In this document: piece by piece, positions 1-14,000 of the stretch
How positions within the stretch are numbered: the stretch's first letter is position 1
Layout of the letters: every line of letters begins with the position of its first letter
Origin: Protonemura montana
Lineage: Eukaryota > Arthropoda > Insecta > Plecoptera > Nemouridae
Direction: 5' to 3'
NCBI GenBank assembly: GCA_947568835.1
Contig: CANOQG010000006.1
Location: 992,001-1,056,000, forward strand
DNA: 64,000 bases
Program-made: the position numbers and the translations under genes
The notes under the pieces: generated by a model
Database searches by the model: none
What the model was told of the DNA's origin: nothing
What the model saw: only the letters and a program-made list of their open reading frames with translations

Positions 1-3000
1 CCTGGCGCATATTCTGCTCCATGTCCTGCCTCAAAGTCTGTCCAATGTTCTGCCCTATATCCTGTCGCATGCATGCCCCATGTCTTGCCCAAAGTCCTGT
101 CCCATGTCCTGCCCTAATTCCTGCCCCATGTCCTGCCCCATGTCCTGCCCCATATCCTGCCCCATGTCCTGCCCCATGTACTGCCCCATGTCCTGCATCA
201 TGTCTTGCCCAAAGTCCTGCCCCATGTCCTGCCCCAAGTCCTGCCCCATGTCCTTCCCTAATGTTCTGCCCCAAGTTCCATACCATTTCATGCCCCATGT
301 CCTGTCGCATGTCCTGCCCTATGTCCTGTAACATGTCCCGCCCGATGTCCTGCCCCATGTCCTGCCTCATGTCCTGCCCCATGTCCTGCCCAATGTCCTG
401 TCCCATGACCTGCACCATATCCTGCCACCAATCCCGTCGCATGTCCTGCCCCAAATCCTGCCCTATGTTCTGCCCCATTTCCTGCCCCATATCCATTCCT
501 ATTTTATGCTCCATGTCCTGTAACATGTCCTGACCTATGTCATGCGGCAAGGCCTGCCCCATATCCTGCCCCATGTCCTGCCCTATGTAATGCCCAATGT
601 CCTGCACAATGTCCTGCCCCACGTCCTGCCCTATGTAATGCCCCATATCCTGCCCCATGTCCTGCCCCTTGTCCTGCCAAATGTCAAAACGCTTGTCCTG
701 CCCCATGTACTGCCCCATGTCCTGCATCATGTCCTGCCCAAAGTCCTGCCCCATGTCCTGCCCCTGTCCTGTCGCACGTCATGCCTCAAGTCCTGCCCCA
801 TGTCCTGCCCCATGGACAGCCCCATGTCCAGACCCTTATTTCCTGCCCCATGTCCTGCCCTATGTCCTGCCCCATGTCTTGCCAAAAGTCCTGTCCCTTG
901 TCCTGCCCCATATCCTGCCCCATGTCCTGCCCCCAAGTCATTTCATGGCCTAACCTTATTCCTGCCCCATGTTCTGCTCTATGTGCTGCCCCATGTCCTT
1001 CCTTAATGTCCTGTCCCATTTTCTGTACCATTTCATGCCTATGTCCTGTCGCTTGTCCTGCCCTTTGTCCTGTTACATGTCTCATCCGATGTCCTGCCCC
1101 ATATCCTGTCCCATGACCTGCACCATATCCTGCTCCAAATCCCGTCGCATGTCCTGCCCCAAATCTTGCCCTATGTCCTGCCCCATGTCCTGTCCTATTT
1201 CCTTTCCAACATTATGCCCCATGTCCTGCCCCATGTCCTGCCCTATGTAATGCCCAATGTCCTGCACCATGTCCTGCCCCATGTCCTGGCCCATATTCTG
1301 CTCCATGTCCCGCCTCATAGTCTGTCCAATGTCCTGCCCCATGTCCTGCCCCATGTCCTTCCCCAAGTCCTGCTCCAAGTCCTGTCCCATGTCCTGCCCT
1401 AATTCCTGCCCCATGTCCTGCCTCATGTCCTGCCCCATGTCCTGCCTCATGTCCTGCCCCAAGTCCTGTGCCATGTCCTGCCCTAATTCCTGCCCCATGT
1501 TCTGCCCCATGTCCTGGCCCATGTCCTGCCCCATGTCTTGCCCAAAGTCCTGCCCCAAGTTCTGCCTCATGTCCAGCTTCATATCATGTCCCATGTCCTG
1601 GCCTGTGTCCTGCCCCATGGCCTGCCTCGTGTTGATCCATGTCCTGCCCCATATCTTGCCCATGTTCTGTCTCATGTGTTGGTCTAAGTCCTGCCCCTTG
1701 CCCTGTCGCCTTTTCATGCCTCATGTCCTGCCCCATGTCCTGCCCCATGTACAGCCCCATGTCCTGCCCCAAGTCCTGTCCCATGTCCTGCCCTTATTCC
1801 TGCCCCATGTCCTGCCCCATGTCCTGACCCTTATCCTGCCTCATGTCCTGCCCCATGTCCTGCCCCAATTCCCGTCCCATGTCCTGCCCTAATTCCTGCC
1901 CCAGGTCCTGCCCCATGTCCTGACCCTTGTCCTGCCCTAATTCCTGCCCCATGTCCTGCCCCATGTCCTGCCTCATATCCTGCCCCATGTCCTGCCCCAT
2001 GTCCTGCCAAATGTCAAAACGCATGTTCTGCCCCATGTCCAGTAAAATGTCCCGCCCGATGTCCTGCCCTTTGTCCTGCCCCATGTCCTGCCCCATGTCT
2101 TGCCCAAAGTCCTGCCCCATGTTCTGCCCCATGGCCTGCCCCATGTCCCGCCCGATGTCCTGCCCTATGTCCTGCCTCATGTCCAGTCCCATGTCCTGCC
2201 TCATGTCCTGCCCCATGTCCTGCCCCATGTCCTGTCCCATGACCTGCACCATATCCTGCCCCAAATCCCGTCGCATGTCTGCCCCAAATCCTGCCCTATG
2301 TCCTGCCCCATGTCCTGCCCCATATCCTTTCCAATATTACGCCCCATGTCCTGTAACATGTCCTGCCCTATGTCATGCGCCAAGTCCTGCCCCATATCCT
2401 GCCCCATGTCCTGGCCCATATCCTGCTCCATGTTCTGCCTCATATCCTGTCCAATGTCCTGCCCAATATCCTGTCGCATGCATGCCTCATGTCTTGCCCA
2501 AAGTCTTGCCCCATGTCCTGCCCCATGTCCTGCCCCATGTCCTGCCCCAAGTCCTGTCCCTTGTCCTGCCCTTATTCCTGCCCCATGTCCTGCCTTATCT
2601 CCTGCCCCATGTACTGCCCCATGTCCTGCCCCATGACCTGCACCATATCCTGCCCCCAATCCCGTCGCATGTCCTGCCCCAAATCCTGCCCTTTGTCCTG
2701 CCGCATGTCCTGCCCCGTGTCCTCTCCCATGACCTGCACCATATCCTGCCCCAAATCCCGTCGCATGTCCTGCCCCAAATCCTGCCCTATGTGATGCCCC
2801 ATCTCCTGCCCCATATCCTTTTCAATATTATGCCCCATGTCCTGTAACATGTCCTGCCCTATGTCATGCGCCAAGTCCTGCCCCATATCCTGCCACATGT
2901 CCTGCCCTATGTAATGCCCAATGTCCTTTACCATGACCTGCCCCATGTCCTGGCCCATATCCTGCTCCATGTCCTGCCTCATATCCTATCCAATGTCCTG

Positions 3001-6000
3001 CCCTTTATCCTGTCGCATGCATGACTCATGTCTTTTCCAAAGTCTTGCCCTATGTCCTGCCCCATGTTCTGCCCCATGTCCTGCCCCAAGTTCTGTCCCA
3101 TGTCCTGCCCTAATTCCTGCGCCATGTTCTGCCTTATTTGCTGCCCCATGTCCTGCCCCATGTCCTGCCCCATGTCCTGCCCCATGTCTTGCCCCATGTC
3201 CTGACCCAAGTTCTGTCTCATGTCATGCGTCATGTCCGAACGCATGTTCTGCCCCATGTCCTGGCCCATGTCCTGCCACATGTCCTGCCCCATGTTCTGC
3301 CCCATGTCCTGCGCCATGTCCTGTCTCATGTTCTGACCCATGTTCTGTCTCTTGTCGTGCCTCATGTCCTGTCGCATGTTCTGCCCCATGTCCTGGCCCA
3401 TGTCCTGCCCCATGTCTTGCCCAAAGTCCTGCCCCAAGTTCTGCCTCATGTCCAGCCCCATGTCCTGTCCCATGTCCTGGCCTATGTCATGCCCCACGGC
3501 CTGCTCATGTTGTTCCATGTCCTGCCCCATTTACTGCTCATGTTTTGTCTTATGTGTTGGTCTAAGTCCTTCCCCTTTGTCCTGTCGCATTTTCATGCCT
3601 CATGTTTTGCCCATGTCCTACCCCATGTACAGCCCCATTTCCTGTCGCACGTCCTGTCCCATGTCCTTTCCCATTTTTTGCCTCATGTCCTGCTTGATGT
3701 CCTACCTCATGTCCTGCCCCTAGCTTTCCCAAAGTCCTGCCCCATGTCCTGCCTCATTTCCTGGCCTATGTCCTGCCATATGTCCTGACCCATGTCCTTC
3801 CCCATTTCCTGCCTCATGGCCTGCCCCATATCCTGCCCCATGTCCTGCCTCATGTCTTGCCAAAAGTCCTGCCCCATGTCCTGCCCCATGTCCTGCCCCA
3901 TGTCCTGCCCCATGTCCTGCCCCATGTCCTGCCAAATGTCAAAACGCATGTCCTGCCCCATGTCCAGTAACATGTCCCGCCCGATGTCCTGCCCTATGTC
4001 CTGCCCCATGTTCTGTTCCATTTTATGCCCCATGTCTTGTCGCATGTCCTGTCCTATGTCCTGTTACTTGTCCCGCCCGATGTCCTGCCCCATGTCCTGT
4101 CCCATGACATCCACCATATCCTGCCCATAATCCCGTCGCATGTCCTGCCCCATATCCTTTCCAATAATTCGCCCCATGTCCTGTAACATGTCCTGCCCTA
4201 TGTCATGCGCCAAGTCCTGCCCCATATCCTGCCACATGTTCTACCCTATGTAATGCCCCAAGTCCTGCACCATGCCCGCATGTCCTGCCCCTTGTCCAGT
4301 AACATGTCCTGCCTGATGTGCTGCCCTACGTCCTGCCCCATATCCTGCCCCATGTCCTGACCATTATCCTTCCCTTTGTCCTGCCCCATGTCTTGCCCCA
4401 TGTCCTGACCCATGTGTTGTCCCAAGTGCTGCCCCTTGTCCTGTCGCATGTCATGCCCCATGTCCTGCCCCATGTCTTGCCAAAAGTCCTGTCCCAAGTC
4501 CTGCCCCATTACCTGCCCCATGTCCTGCCCCATGTCTTTTCATGACCTAACCTTATTCCTGCCCCATGTCCTGCCCCATGTGCTGCCCCATGTCCTTCCC
4601 TAATGTAATGCCCCATGTTCTGTACTATTTCATGCCTATGTCCTTTCGCATGTCCTGCCCTATGTCCTTTCGCATGTCCTGCCCTATGTCCTGTAACATG
4701 TCCCACCCGATGTCCTGCCCCATGTCCTGCCTCATATCCAGTCCCATGTCCTGCCTCACGTCCTGCCCCTTTCCTGCGCCATGTCCCGTCGCATGTCCTG
4801 CCCCAAATCTTGCCCTATGTCCTGCCCCATGTCCTGTCCCATGTCCTATCCAATATTATGCCCCATGTCCTGCCCCATGTCCTGCCTTATGTAATGCCCC
4901 ATGTCCTGCACCATGTCCTGCCCCATGTCCTGGCCCATATTATGCTCCATGTCCTGCCACATAGTCTGTCCAATGTCCTGCCCTATATCCTGTCGCATGC
5001 ATGCCTCATGTCTTGCCCAAAGTCCTGTCCCATGTCCTGCCCTAATTCCTGCCCCATGTCCTGCCCCATGTCCTGCCCCATATCCTGGCCCATGTCCTGC
5101 CCCTTGTCCTGCCAAATGTCAAAACGCATGTCCTGCCCCATGTATTGCCCCATGTCCTGCATCATGTCTTGCCCAAAGTCCTGCCTTATGTCCTGCCCCA
5201 AGTCCTGCGACATGTCCTTCCCTAATGTTCTGACCCAAGTTCTATACCATTTCATGCCCCATGTCCTGTCGCATGTCCTGCCCTGTGTCCTGTAACAGGT
5301 CCCGCCCGACGTCCTGCCCCATGTCCTGCCTCATGTCCAGTCCCATGTCCTGCCTCATGTCCTTCCCCATGTCCTGCCCCATGTCCTGTCCCATGTCCTG
5401 CACCAGCTCCTGCCACTAATCCCGTCGCATGTCCGGCCCCAAATCCTGCCCTATGTTCTGCCCCATTTCCTGCCCCATATCCTTTCCAATTTTATGCTCC
5501 ATGTCCTGTAACATGTCCTGCCCTATGTCATGCGGCAAGTCCTGCCCCATATCCTGCCCCATGTCCTGCCCTATGTAAGGCCCAATGTCCTGCACAATGT
5601 CCTGCCCCACGTCCTGGCCCATATCCTGCTTCATGTCCTGCTTCATATCCTGTCCAATGTCCTGCCCTATATCCAGTTGCATGCATGCCTCATATCTTGC
5701 CCAAAGTCTTTACCCATGTCCTGCCCCATGTCCTGCTCCGTGTCCTGCCCCAAGTGCTGTCCCATGTCCTGCCTTAATTCCTGCCCCATGTCCTGCCGTA
5801 TTTCCTGCCCCGTGTCCTGCCCCATGTCCTGCTTCATGTCTTGCCCAAAGTCCTGCCCCATGTCCTGCCCCATGTCCTGCCCCATGTACCGCCCGATGTC
5901 CTGCCCCATGTCCTACCCCATGTCCCGCCCGATGTCTTGCCCCATGTCCTGCCTCATGTCCAGGCCCATGTCCTGCCTCATGTCCTGCCCCATGTCCTAC

Positions 6001-8014
6001 CCCGTGTCCTCTTCCATGACCTGCACCATTTCCTGCCCCAAATCCCGTCGCATGTCCTGCCCCAAATCCTGCCCTATGTGATGCCCCATCTCCTGCCCCA
6101 TATCCTTTCCAATATTATGCTCCATGTCCTGTAACATGTCCTGCCCTATGTCATGCGCCAAGTCCTGCACCATATCCTGCCACATGTCCTGCCCTATGTA
6201 TTGCCCCATTTCCTGCACCATGTCCTGCCCCATGTCCTGGCCCATATCCTGCTCCATGTCCTGCCTCATATCCTATCTAATGCTCTGCCCTTTATCCTGT
6301 CGCATGCATGCCTCATGTCTTGTCCAAAGTCTTGCCCCATGTCCTGCCCCATGTTTTGCCCCATGTCCTGCCCTAAGTCCTGTCCCATGTCCTGCCCTAA
6401 TTCCTGCCCCATGTCCTGCCTTATTTGCTGCCCCATGTCCTGCCCCATGTCCTGCCCCATGTCTTGCCCAAAGTACTGCTCCATGTCCTGCCCCATATCC
6501 TGCCCCATGTCCTGCCCCATGTCCTGCCCCAAGTCCTGTCCTATGTCCTGCCCTAAATCCAGCCCCATGTCCTGCCCCAAGTCCTGTCCCTAAATCCTGC
6601 CCCATGTCCTGCCCCATGTCCTGCCAAATGTCAAAACGCATGTCCTGCCCCATGTCCAGTAACATGTCCCGAACGATGTCCTGCCCTATGTTCTGCCCCA
6701 TGTTCTGTACCATTTCATGCCCCATGTCTTGTCGCATGTCCTGTCCTATGTCCTGTAACATGTCCCGCCCGATGTCCTGCCCCATGTTCTGTCCCACGAC
6801 ATCCACCATATACTGCCCCAAATCCCGTCGCATGTCCTGCCCCATATCCTTTCCAATATTACACCCATGTCCTGCCCCATGTCCTGCCCCATGTCTTGCC
6901 AAAAGTCCTGTCCCAAGTCTTGCCCCATATCTTGCCCCATGTCCTGGCCCATGTCTTTTCATGACCTAACCTTATTCCTGCCCCATGTCCTGCCCTATGT
7001 GCTGCCCCATGTCCTTCGCTATTGTCCTGCCCCATGTTCTGTACTATTTCATGACTATGTACTGTCGCAAGGCCTGCCCTATGTCCTGTAACATGTCCCG
7101 CCCGATGTCCTGCCCCATGTCCTGCCTCATATTCAGTCCCATGTCCTGCCTCATGTCCTGCCCCTTTCCTGCCCCATGTCCTGTCCCATGACATTCACCA
7201 TATCCTGCCCCAAATCCCGTCGCATGTCCTGCCCAATATAGTTTCCAAAATTCGCCCCATGTCCTGTAACATGTCCTGCCCTATGTCATGCGCTAAGTCC
7301 TGCCCCATATCCTGCCACATGTTCTACCCTATGTTATGCCCCAAGTCCTGCACCATGCCCGCATGTCCTGCCCCTTGTCCAGTATCATGTCCCGCCCGAT
7401 GTGCTACCCTACGTCCTGCCCCATATCCTGCCCCATGTCCTGACCCTTATCCTTCCCCATGTCCTGCCTCATGTCTTGCCCCATGTCCTGACCCATGTGT
7501 TGTCCCAAGTCCTGCCCCTTGTCCTGTCGCATGTCATTCCTTATGTCCTGCCCCATGTCCTACCCCATGGACAGCCCCATGTCCTGACCCTCATTTCCTG
7601 CCCCATGTCCTGCCCCATGTCCTGCCCTATGTCTTGCCAAAAGTCCTGTCCCAAGTCCTGCCCCATATCCTGCCCCATGTCTTGCCCCAAGTCTTTTCAT
7701 GACCTAACCTTATTCCTGCCCCATGTCCTGCCCCATGTGCTGATCCATGTCCTTCCCTAATGTCCTGCCCCATGTCCTGCCTCATATCCAACCCCATGTC
7801 CTGCCTTATGTCCTGCCCCTTTCCGGCCCCATGTCCTGTCCCATGACCTGCACCATATCCTGCTCCAAATCCCGTCGCATGTCCTGCCCCAAATCTTGCC
7901 TCATGTCCTGCCTCATGTCCTGTCCTATATCTTTTCCAATATTATGCCCCATGTCCTGCCCCATGTCCTGCCCTATGTAATGCCCCATGTCCATCACCAT
8001 GTCCTGCCCCATGT
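1..8014 (+). repeat. Higher-order unit A, copy 1 (A1)
   Basis: Position 1 aligns with position 8015, so the tandem period is 8,014 bp at the left edge. It becomes 8,026 bp after a one-unit (12-bp) gain in A2 near 8.16 kb. The window starts inside the array, so the true left end of this copy is not visible. The last part, about 7193-8014, has no counterpart at the end of A2. It instead matches B1 at an offset of about 16,582 bp (about 23775-24597), so unit A contains a module that is also embedded in unit B. No gene is present; open frames switch periodicity wherever the 12-bp phase slips. Confidence 0.9.
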
Positions 8015-11000
8015 CCTGGCGCATATTCTGCTCCATGTCCTGCCTCAAAGTCTGTCCAATGTTCTGCCCTATATCCTGTCGCATGCATGCCCCATGTCTT
8101 GCCCAAAGTCCTGTCCCATGTCCTGCCCTAATTCCTGCCCCATGTCCTGCCCCATGTCCTGCCCCATGTCCTGCCCCATATCCTGCCCCATGTCCTGCCC
8201 CATGTACTGCCCCATGTCCTGCATCATGTCTTGCCCAAAGTCCTGCCCCATGTCCTGCCCCAAGTCCTGTCCCATGTCCTTCCCTAATGTTCTGCCCCAA
8301 GTTCCATACCATTTCATGCCCCATGTCCTGTCGCATGTCCTGCCCTATGTCCTGTAACATGTCCCGCCCGATGTCCTGCCCCATGTCCTGCCTCATGTCC
8401 TGCCCCATGTCCTGCCCAATGTCCTGTCCCATGACCTGCACCATATCCTGCCACCAATCCCGTCGCATGTCCTGCCCCAAATCCTGCCCTATGTTCTGCC
8501 CCATTTCCTGCCCCATATCCATTCCTATTTTATGCTCCATGTCCTGTAACATGTCCTGACCTATGTCATGCGGCAAGGCCTGCCCCATATCCTGCCCCAT
8601 GTCCTGCCCTATGTAATGCCCAATGTCCTGCACAATGTCCTGCCCCACGTCCTGCCCTATGTAATGCCCCATATCCTGCCCCATGTCCTGCCCCTTGTCC
8701 TGCCAAATGTCAAAACGCTTGTCCTGCCCCATGTACTGCCCCATGTCCTGCATCATGTCCTGCCCAAAGTCCTGCCCCATGTCCTGCCCCTGTCCTGTCG
8801 CACGTCATGCCTCAAGTCCTGCCCCATGTCCTGCCCCATGGACAGCCCCATGTCCAGACCCTTATTTCCTGCCCCATGTCCTGCCCTATGTCCTGCCCCA
8901 TGTCTTGCCAAAAGTCCTGTCCCTTGTCCTGCCCCATATCCTGCCCCATGTCCTGCCCCCAAGTCATTTCATGGCCTAACCTTATTCCTGCCCCATGTTC
9001 TGCTCTATGTGCTGCCCCATGTCCTTCCTTAATGTCCTGTCCCATTTTCTGTACCATTTCATGCCTATGTCCTGTCGCTTGTCCTGCCCTTTGTCCTGTT
9101 ACATGTCTCATCCGATGTCCTGCCCCATATCCTGTCCCATGACCTGCACCATATCCTGCTCCAAATCCCGTCGCATGTCCTGCCCCAAATCTTGCCCTAT
9201 GTCCTGCCCCATGTCCTGTCCTATTTCCTTTCCAACATTATGCCCCATGTCCTGCCCCATGTCCTGCCCTATGTAATGCCCAATGTCCTGCACCATGTCC
9301 TGCCCCATGTCCTGGCCCATATTCTGCTCCATGTCCCGCCTCATAGTCTGTACAATGTCCTGCCCCATGTCCTGCCCCATGTCCTTCCCCAAGTCCTGCT
9401 CCAAGTCCTGTCCCATGTCCTGCCCTAATTCCTGCCCCATGTCCTGCCTCATGTCCTGCCCCATGTCCTGCCTCATGTCCTGCCCCAAGTCCTGTGCCAT
9501 GTCCTGCCCTAATTCCTGCCCCATGTTCTGCCCCATGTCCTGGCCCATGTCCTGCCCCATGTCTTGCCCAAAGTCCTGCCCCAAGTTCTGCCTCATGTCC
9601 AGCTTCATATCATGTCCCATGTCCTGGCCTGTGTCCTGCCCCATGGCCTGCCTCGTGTTGATCCATGTCCTGCCCCATATCTTGCCCATGTTCTGTCTCA
9701 TGTGTTGGTCTAAGTCCTGCCCCTTGCCCTGTCGCCTTTTCATGCCTCATGTCCTGCCCCATGTCCTGCCCCATGTACAGCCCCATGTCCTGCCCCAAGT
9801 CCTGTCCCATGTCCTGCCCTTATTCCTGCCCCATGTCCTGCCCCATGTCCTGACCCTTATCCTGCCTCATGTCCTGCCCCATGTCCTGCCCCAATTCCCG
9901 TCCCATGTCCTGCCCTAATTCCTGCCCCAGGTCCTGCCCCATGTCCTGACCCTTGTCCTGCCCTAATTCCTGCCCCATGTCCTGCCCCATGTCCTGCCTC
10001 ATATCCTGCCCCATGTCCTGCCCCATGTCCTGCCAAATGTCAAAACGCATGTTCTGCCCCATGTCCAGTAAAATGTCCCGCCCGATGTCCTGCCCTTTGT
10101 CCTGCCCCATGTCCTGCCCCATGTCTTGCCAAAAGTCCTGCCCCATGTTCTGCCCCATGGCCTGCCCCATGTCCCGCCCGATGTCCTGCCCTATGTCCTG
10201 CCTCATGTCCAGTCCCATGTCCTGCCTCATGTCCTGCCCCATGTCCTGCCCCATGTCCTGTCCCATGACCTGCACCATATCCTGCCCCAAATCCCGTCGC
10301 ATGTCTGCCCCAAATCCTGCCCTATGTCCTGCCCCATGTCCTGCCCCATATCCTTTCCAATATTACGCCCCATGTCCTGTAACATGTCCTGCCCTATGTC
10401 ATGCGCCAAGTCCTGCCCCATATCCTGCCCCATGTCCTGGCCCATATCCTGCTCCATGTTCTGCCTCATATCCTGTCCAATGTCCTGCCCAATATCCTGT
10501 CGCATGCATGCCTCATGTCTTGCCCAAAGTCTTGCCCCATGTCCTGCCCCATGTCCTGCCCCATGTCCTGCCCCAAGTCCTGTCCCTTGTCCTGCCCTTA
10601 TTCCTGCCCCATGTCCTGCCTTATCTCCTGCCCCATGTCCTGCCCCATGTCCTGCCCCATGACCTGCACCATATCCTGCCCCCAATCCCGTCGCATGTCC
10701 TGCCCCAAATCCTGCCCTTTGTCCTGCCGCATGTCCTGCCCCGTGTCCTCTCCCATGACCTGCACCATATCCTGCCCCAAATCCCGTCGCATGTCCTGCC
10801 CCAAATCCTGCCCTATGTGATGCCCCATCTCCTGCCCCATATCCTTTTCAATATTATGCCCCATGTCCTGTAACATGTCCTGCCCTATGTCATGCGCCAA
10901 GTCCTGCCCCATATCCTGCCACATGTCCTGCCCTATGTAATGCCCAATGTCCTTTACCATGACCTGCCCCATGTCCTGGCCCATATCCTGCTCCATGTCC

Positions 11001-14000
11001 TGCCTCATATCCTATCCAATGTCCTGCCCTTTATCCTGTCGCATGCATGACTCATGTCTTTTCCAAAGTCTTGCCCTATGTCCTGCCCCATGTTCTGCCC
11101 CATGTCCTGCCCCAAGTTCTGTCCCATGTCCTGCCCTAATTCCTGCGCCATGTTCTGCCTTATTTGCTGCCCCATGTCCTGCCCCATGTCCTGCCCCATG
11201 TCCTGCCCCATGTCTTGCCCCATGTCCTGACCCAAGTTCTGTCTCATGTCATGCGTCATGTCCGAACGCATGTTCTGCCCCATGTCCTGGCCCATGTCCT
11301 GCCACATGTCCTGCCCCATGTTCTGCCCCATGTCCTGCGCCATGTCCTGTCTCATGTTCTGACCCATGTTCTGTCTCTTGTCGTGCCTCATGTCCTGTCG
11401 CATGTTCTGCCCCATGTCCTGGCCCATGTCCTGCCCCATGTCTTGCCCAAAGTCCTGCCCCAAGTTCTGCCTCATGTCCAGCCCCATGTCCTGTCCCATG
11501 TCCTGGCCTATGTCATGCCCCACGGCCTGCTCATGTTGTTCCATGTCCTGCCCCATATACTGCTCATGTTTTGTCTTATGTGTTGGTCTAAGTCCTTCCC
11601 CTTTGTCCTGTCGCATTTTCATGCCTCATGTTTTGCCCATGTCCTACCCCATGTACAGCCCCATTTCCTGTCGCACGTCCTGTCCCATGTCCTTTCCCAT
11701 TTTTTGCCTCATGTCCTGCTTGATGTCCTACCTCATGTCCTGCCCCTAGCTTTCCCAAAGTCCTGCCCCATGTCCTGCCTCATTTCCTGGCCTATGTCCT
11801 GCCATATGTCCTGACCCATGTCCTTCCCCATTTCCTGCCTCATGGCCTGCCCCATATCCTGCCCCATGTCCTGCCTCATGTCTTGCCAAAAGTCCTGCCC
11901 CATGTCCTGCCCCATGTCCTGCCCCATGTCCTGCCCCATGTCCTGCCCCATGTCCTGCCAAATGTCAAAACGCATGTCCTGCCCCATGTCCAGTAACATG
12001 TCCCGCCCGATGTCCTGCCCTATGTCCTGCCCCATGTTCTGTTCCATTTTATGCCCCATGTCTTGTCGCATGTCCTGTCCTATGTCCTGTTACTTGTCCC
12101 GCCCGATGTCCTGCCCCATGTCCTGTCCCATGACATCCACCATATCCTGCCCATAATCCCGTCGCATGTCCTGCCCCATATCCTTTCCAATAATTCGCCC
12201 CATGTCCTGTAACATGTCCTGCCCTATGTCATGCGCCAAGTCCTGCCCCATATCCTGCCACATGTTCTACCCTATGTAATGCCCCAAGTCCTGCACCATG
12301 CCCGCATGTCCTGCCCCTTGTCCAGTAACATGTCCTGCCTGATGTGCTGCCCTACGTCCTGCCCCATATCCTGCCCCATGTCCTGACCATTATCCTTCCC
12401 TTTGTCCTGCCCCATGTCTTGCCCCATGTCCTGACCCATGTGTTGTCCCAAGTGCTGCCCCTTGTCCTGTCGCATGTCATGCCCCATGTCCTGCCCCATG
12501 TCTTGCCAAAAGTCCTGTCCCAAGTCCTGCCCCATATCCTGCCCCATGTCCTGCCCCATGTCTTTTCATGACCTAACCTTATTCCTGCCCCATGTCCTGC
12601 CCCATGTGCTGCCCCATGTCCTTCCCTAATGTAATGCCCCATGTTCTGTACTATTTCATGCCTATGTCCTTTCGCATGTCCTGCCCTATGTCCTTTCGCA
12701 TGTCCTGCCCTATGTCCTGTAACATGTCCCACCCGATGTCCTGCCCCATGTCCTGCCTCATATCCAGTCCCATGTCCTGCCTCACGTCCTGCCCCTTTCC
12801 TGCGCCATGTCCCGTCGCATGTCCTGCCCCAAATCTTGCCCTATGTCCTGCCCCATGTCCTGTCCTATGTCCTATCCAATATTATGCCCCATGTCCTGCC
12901 CCATGTCCTGCCTTATGTAATGCCCCATGTCCTGCACCATGTCCTGCCCCATGTCCTGGCCCATATTATGCTCCATGTCCTGCCACATAGTCTGTCCAAT
13001 GTCCTGCCCTATATCCTGTCGCATGCATGCCTCATGTCTTGCCCAAAGTCCTGTCCCATGTCCTGCCCTAATTCCTGCCCCATGTCCTGCCCCATGTACT
13101 GCCCCATGTCCTGCATCATGTCTTGCCCAAAGTCCTGCCTTATGTCCTGCCCCAAGTCCTGCGACATGTCCTTCCCTAATGTTCTGACCCAAGTTCTATA
13201 CCATTTCATGCCCCATGTCCTGTCGCATGTCCTGCCCTATGTCCTGTAACAGGTCCCGCCCGACGTCCTGCCCCATGTCCTGCCTCATGTCCAGTCCCAT
13301 GTCCTGCCTCATGTCCTTCCCCATGTCCTGCCCCATGTCCTGTCCCATGTCCTGCACCAGCTCCTGCCACTAATCCCGTCGCATGTCCGGCCCCAAATCC
13401 TGCCCTATGTTCTGCCCCATTTCCTGCCCCATATCCTTTCCAATTTTATGCTCCATGTCCTGTAACATGTCCTGCCCTATGTCATGCGGCAAGTCCTGCC
13501 CCATATCCTGCCCCATGTCCTGCCCTATGTAAGGCCCAATGTCCTGCACAATGTCCTGCCCCACGTCCTGGCCCATATCCTGCTTCATGTCCTGCTTCAT
13601 ATCCTGTCCAATGTCCTGCCCTATATCCAGTTGCATGCATGCCTCATATCTTGCCCAAAGTCTTTACCCATGTCCTGCCCCATGTCCTGCTCCGTGTCCT
13701 GCCCCAAGTCCTGTCCCATGTCCTGCCTTAATTCCTGCCCCATGTCCTGCCGTATTTCCTGCCCCGTGTCCTGCCCCATGTCCTGCTTCATGTCTTGCCC
13801 AAAGTCCTGCCCCATGTCCTGCCCCATGTCCTGCCCCATGTACCGCCCGATGTCCTGCCCCATGTCCTACCCCATGTCCCGCCCGATGTCTTGCCCCATG
13901 TCCTGCCTCATGTCCAGTCCCATGTCCTGCCTCATGTCCTGCCCCATGTCCTACCCCGTGTCCTCTTCCATGACCTGCACCATTTCCTGCCCCAAATCCC

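Noticed and set aside
115..125. Telomere-type CCCTAA hexamers
   Set aside because: They occur singly in the variants CCCTAATTCC and CCCTAATGTCC, never in tandem. They are base changes of the satellite unit.
326..338. GTAACATGTCC as a p53-like half-site
   Set aside because: It matches the half-site pattern with one mismatch, but it is a common satellite variant whose CATGTCC core comes from the unit itself. No regulatory context is present.
941..960. TTTCATGRCCTAACCTTA as a remnant of an inserted mobile element
   Set aside because: It is only about 18-24 bp, sits in the same module context in all 24 copies, and has no terminal repeats or target duplication. A diverged pair of satellite units explains it better.
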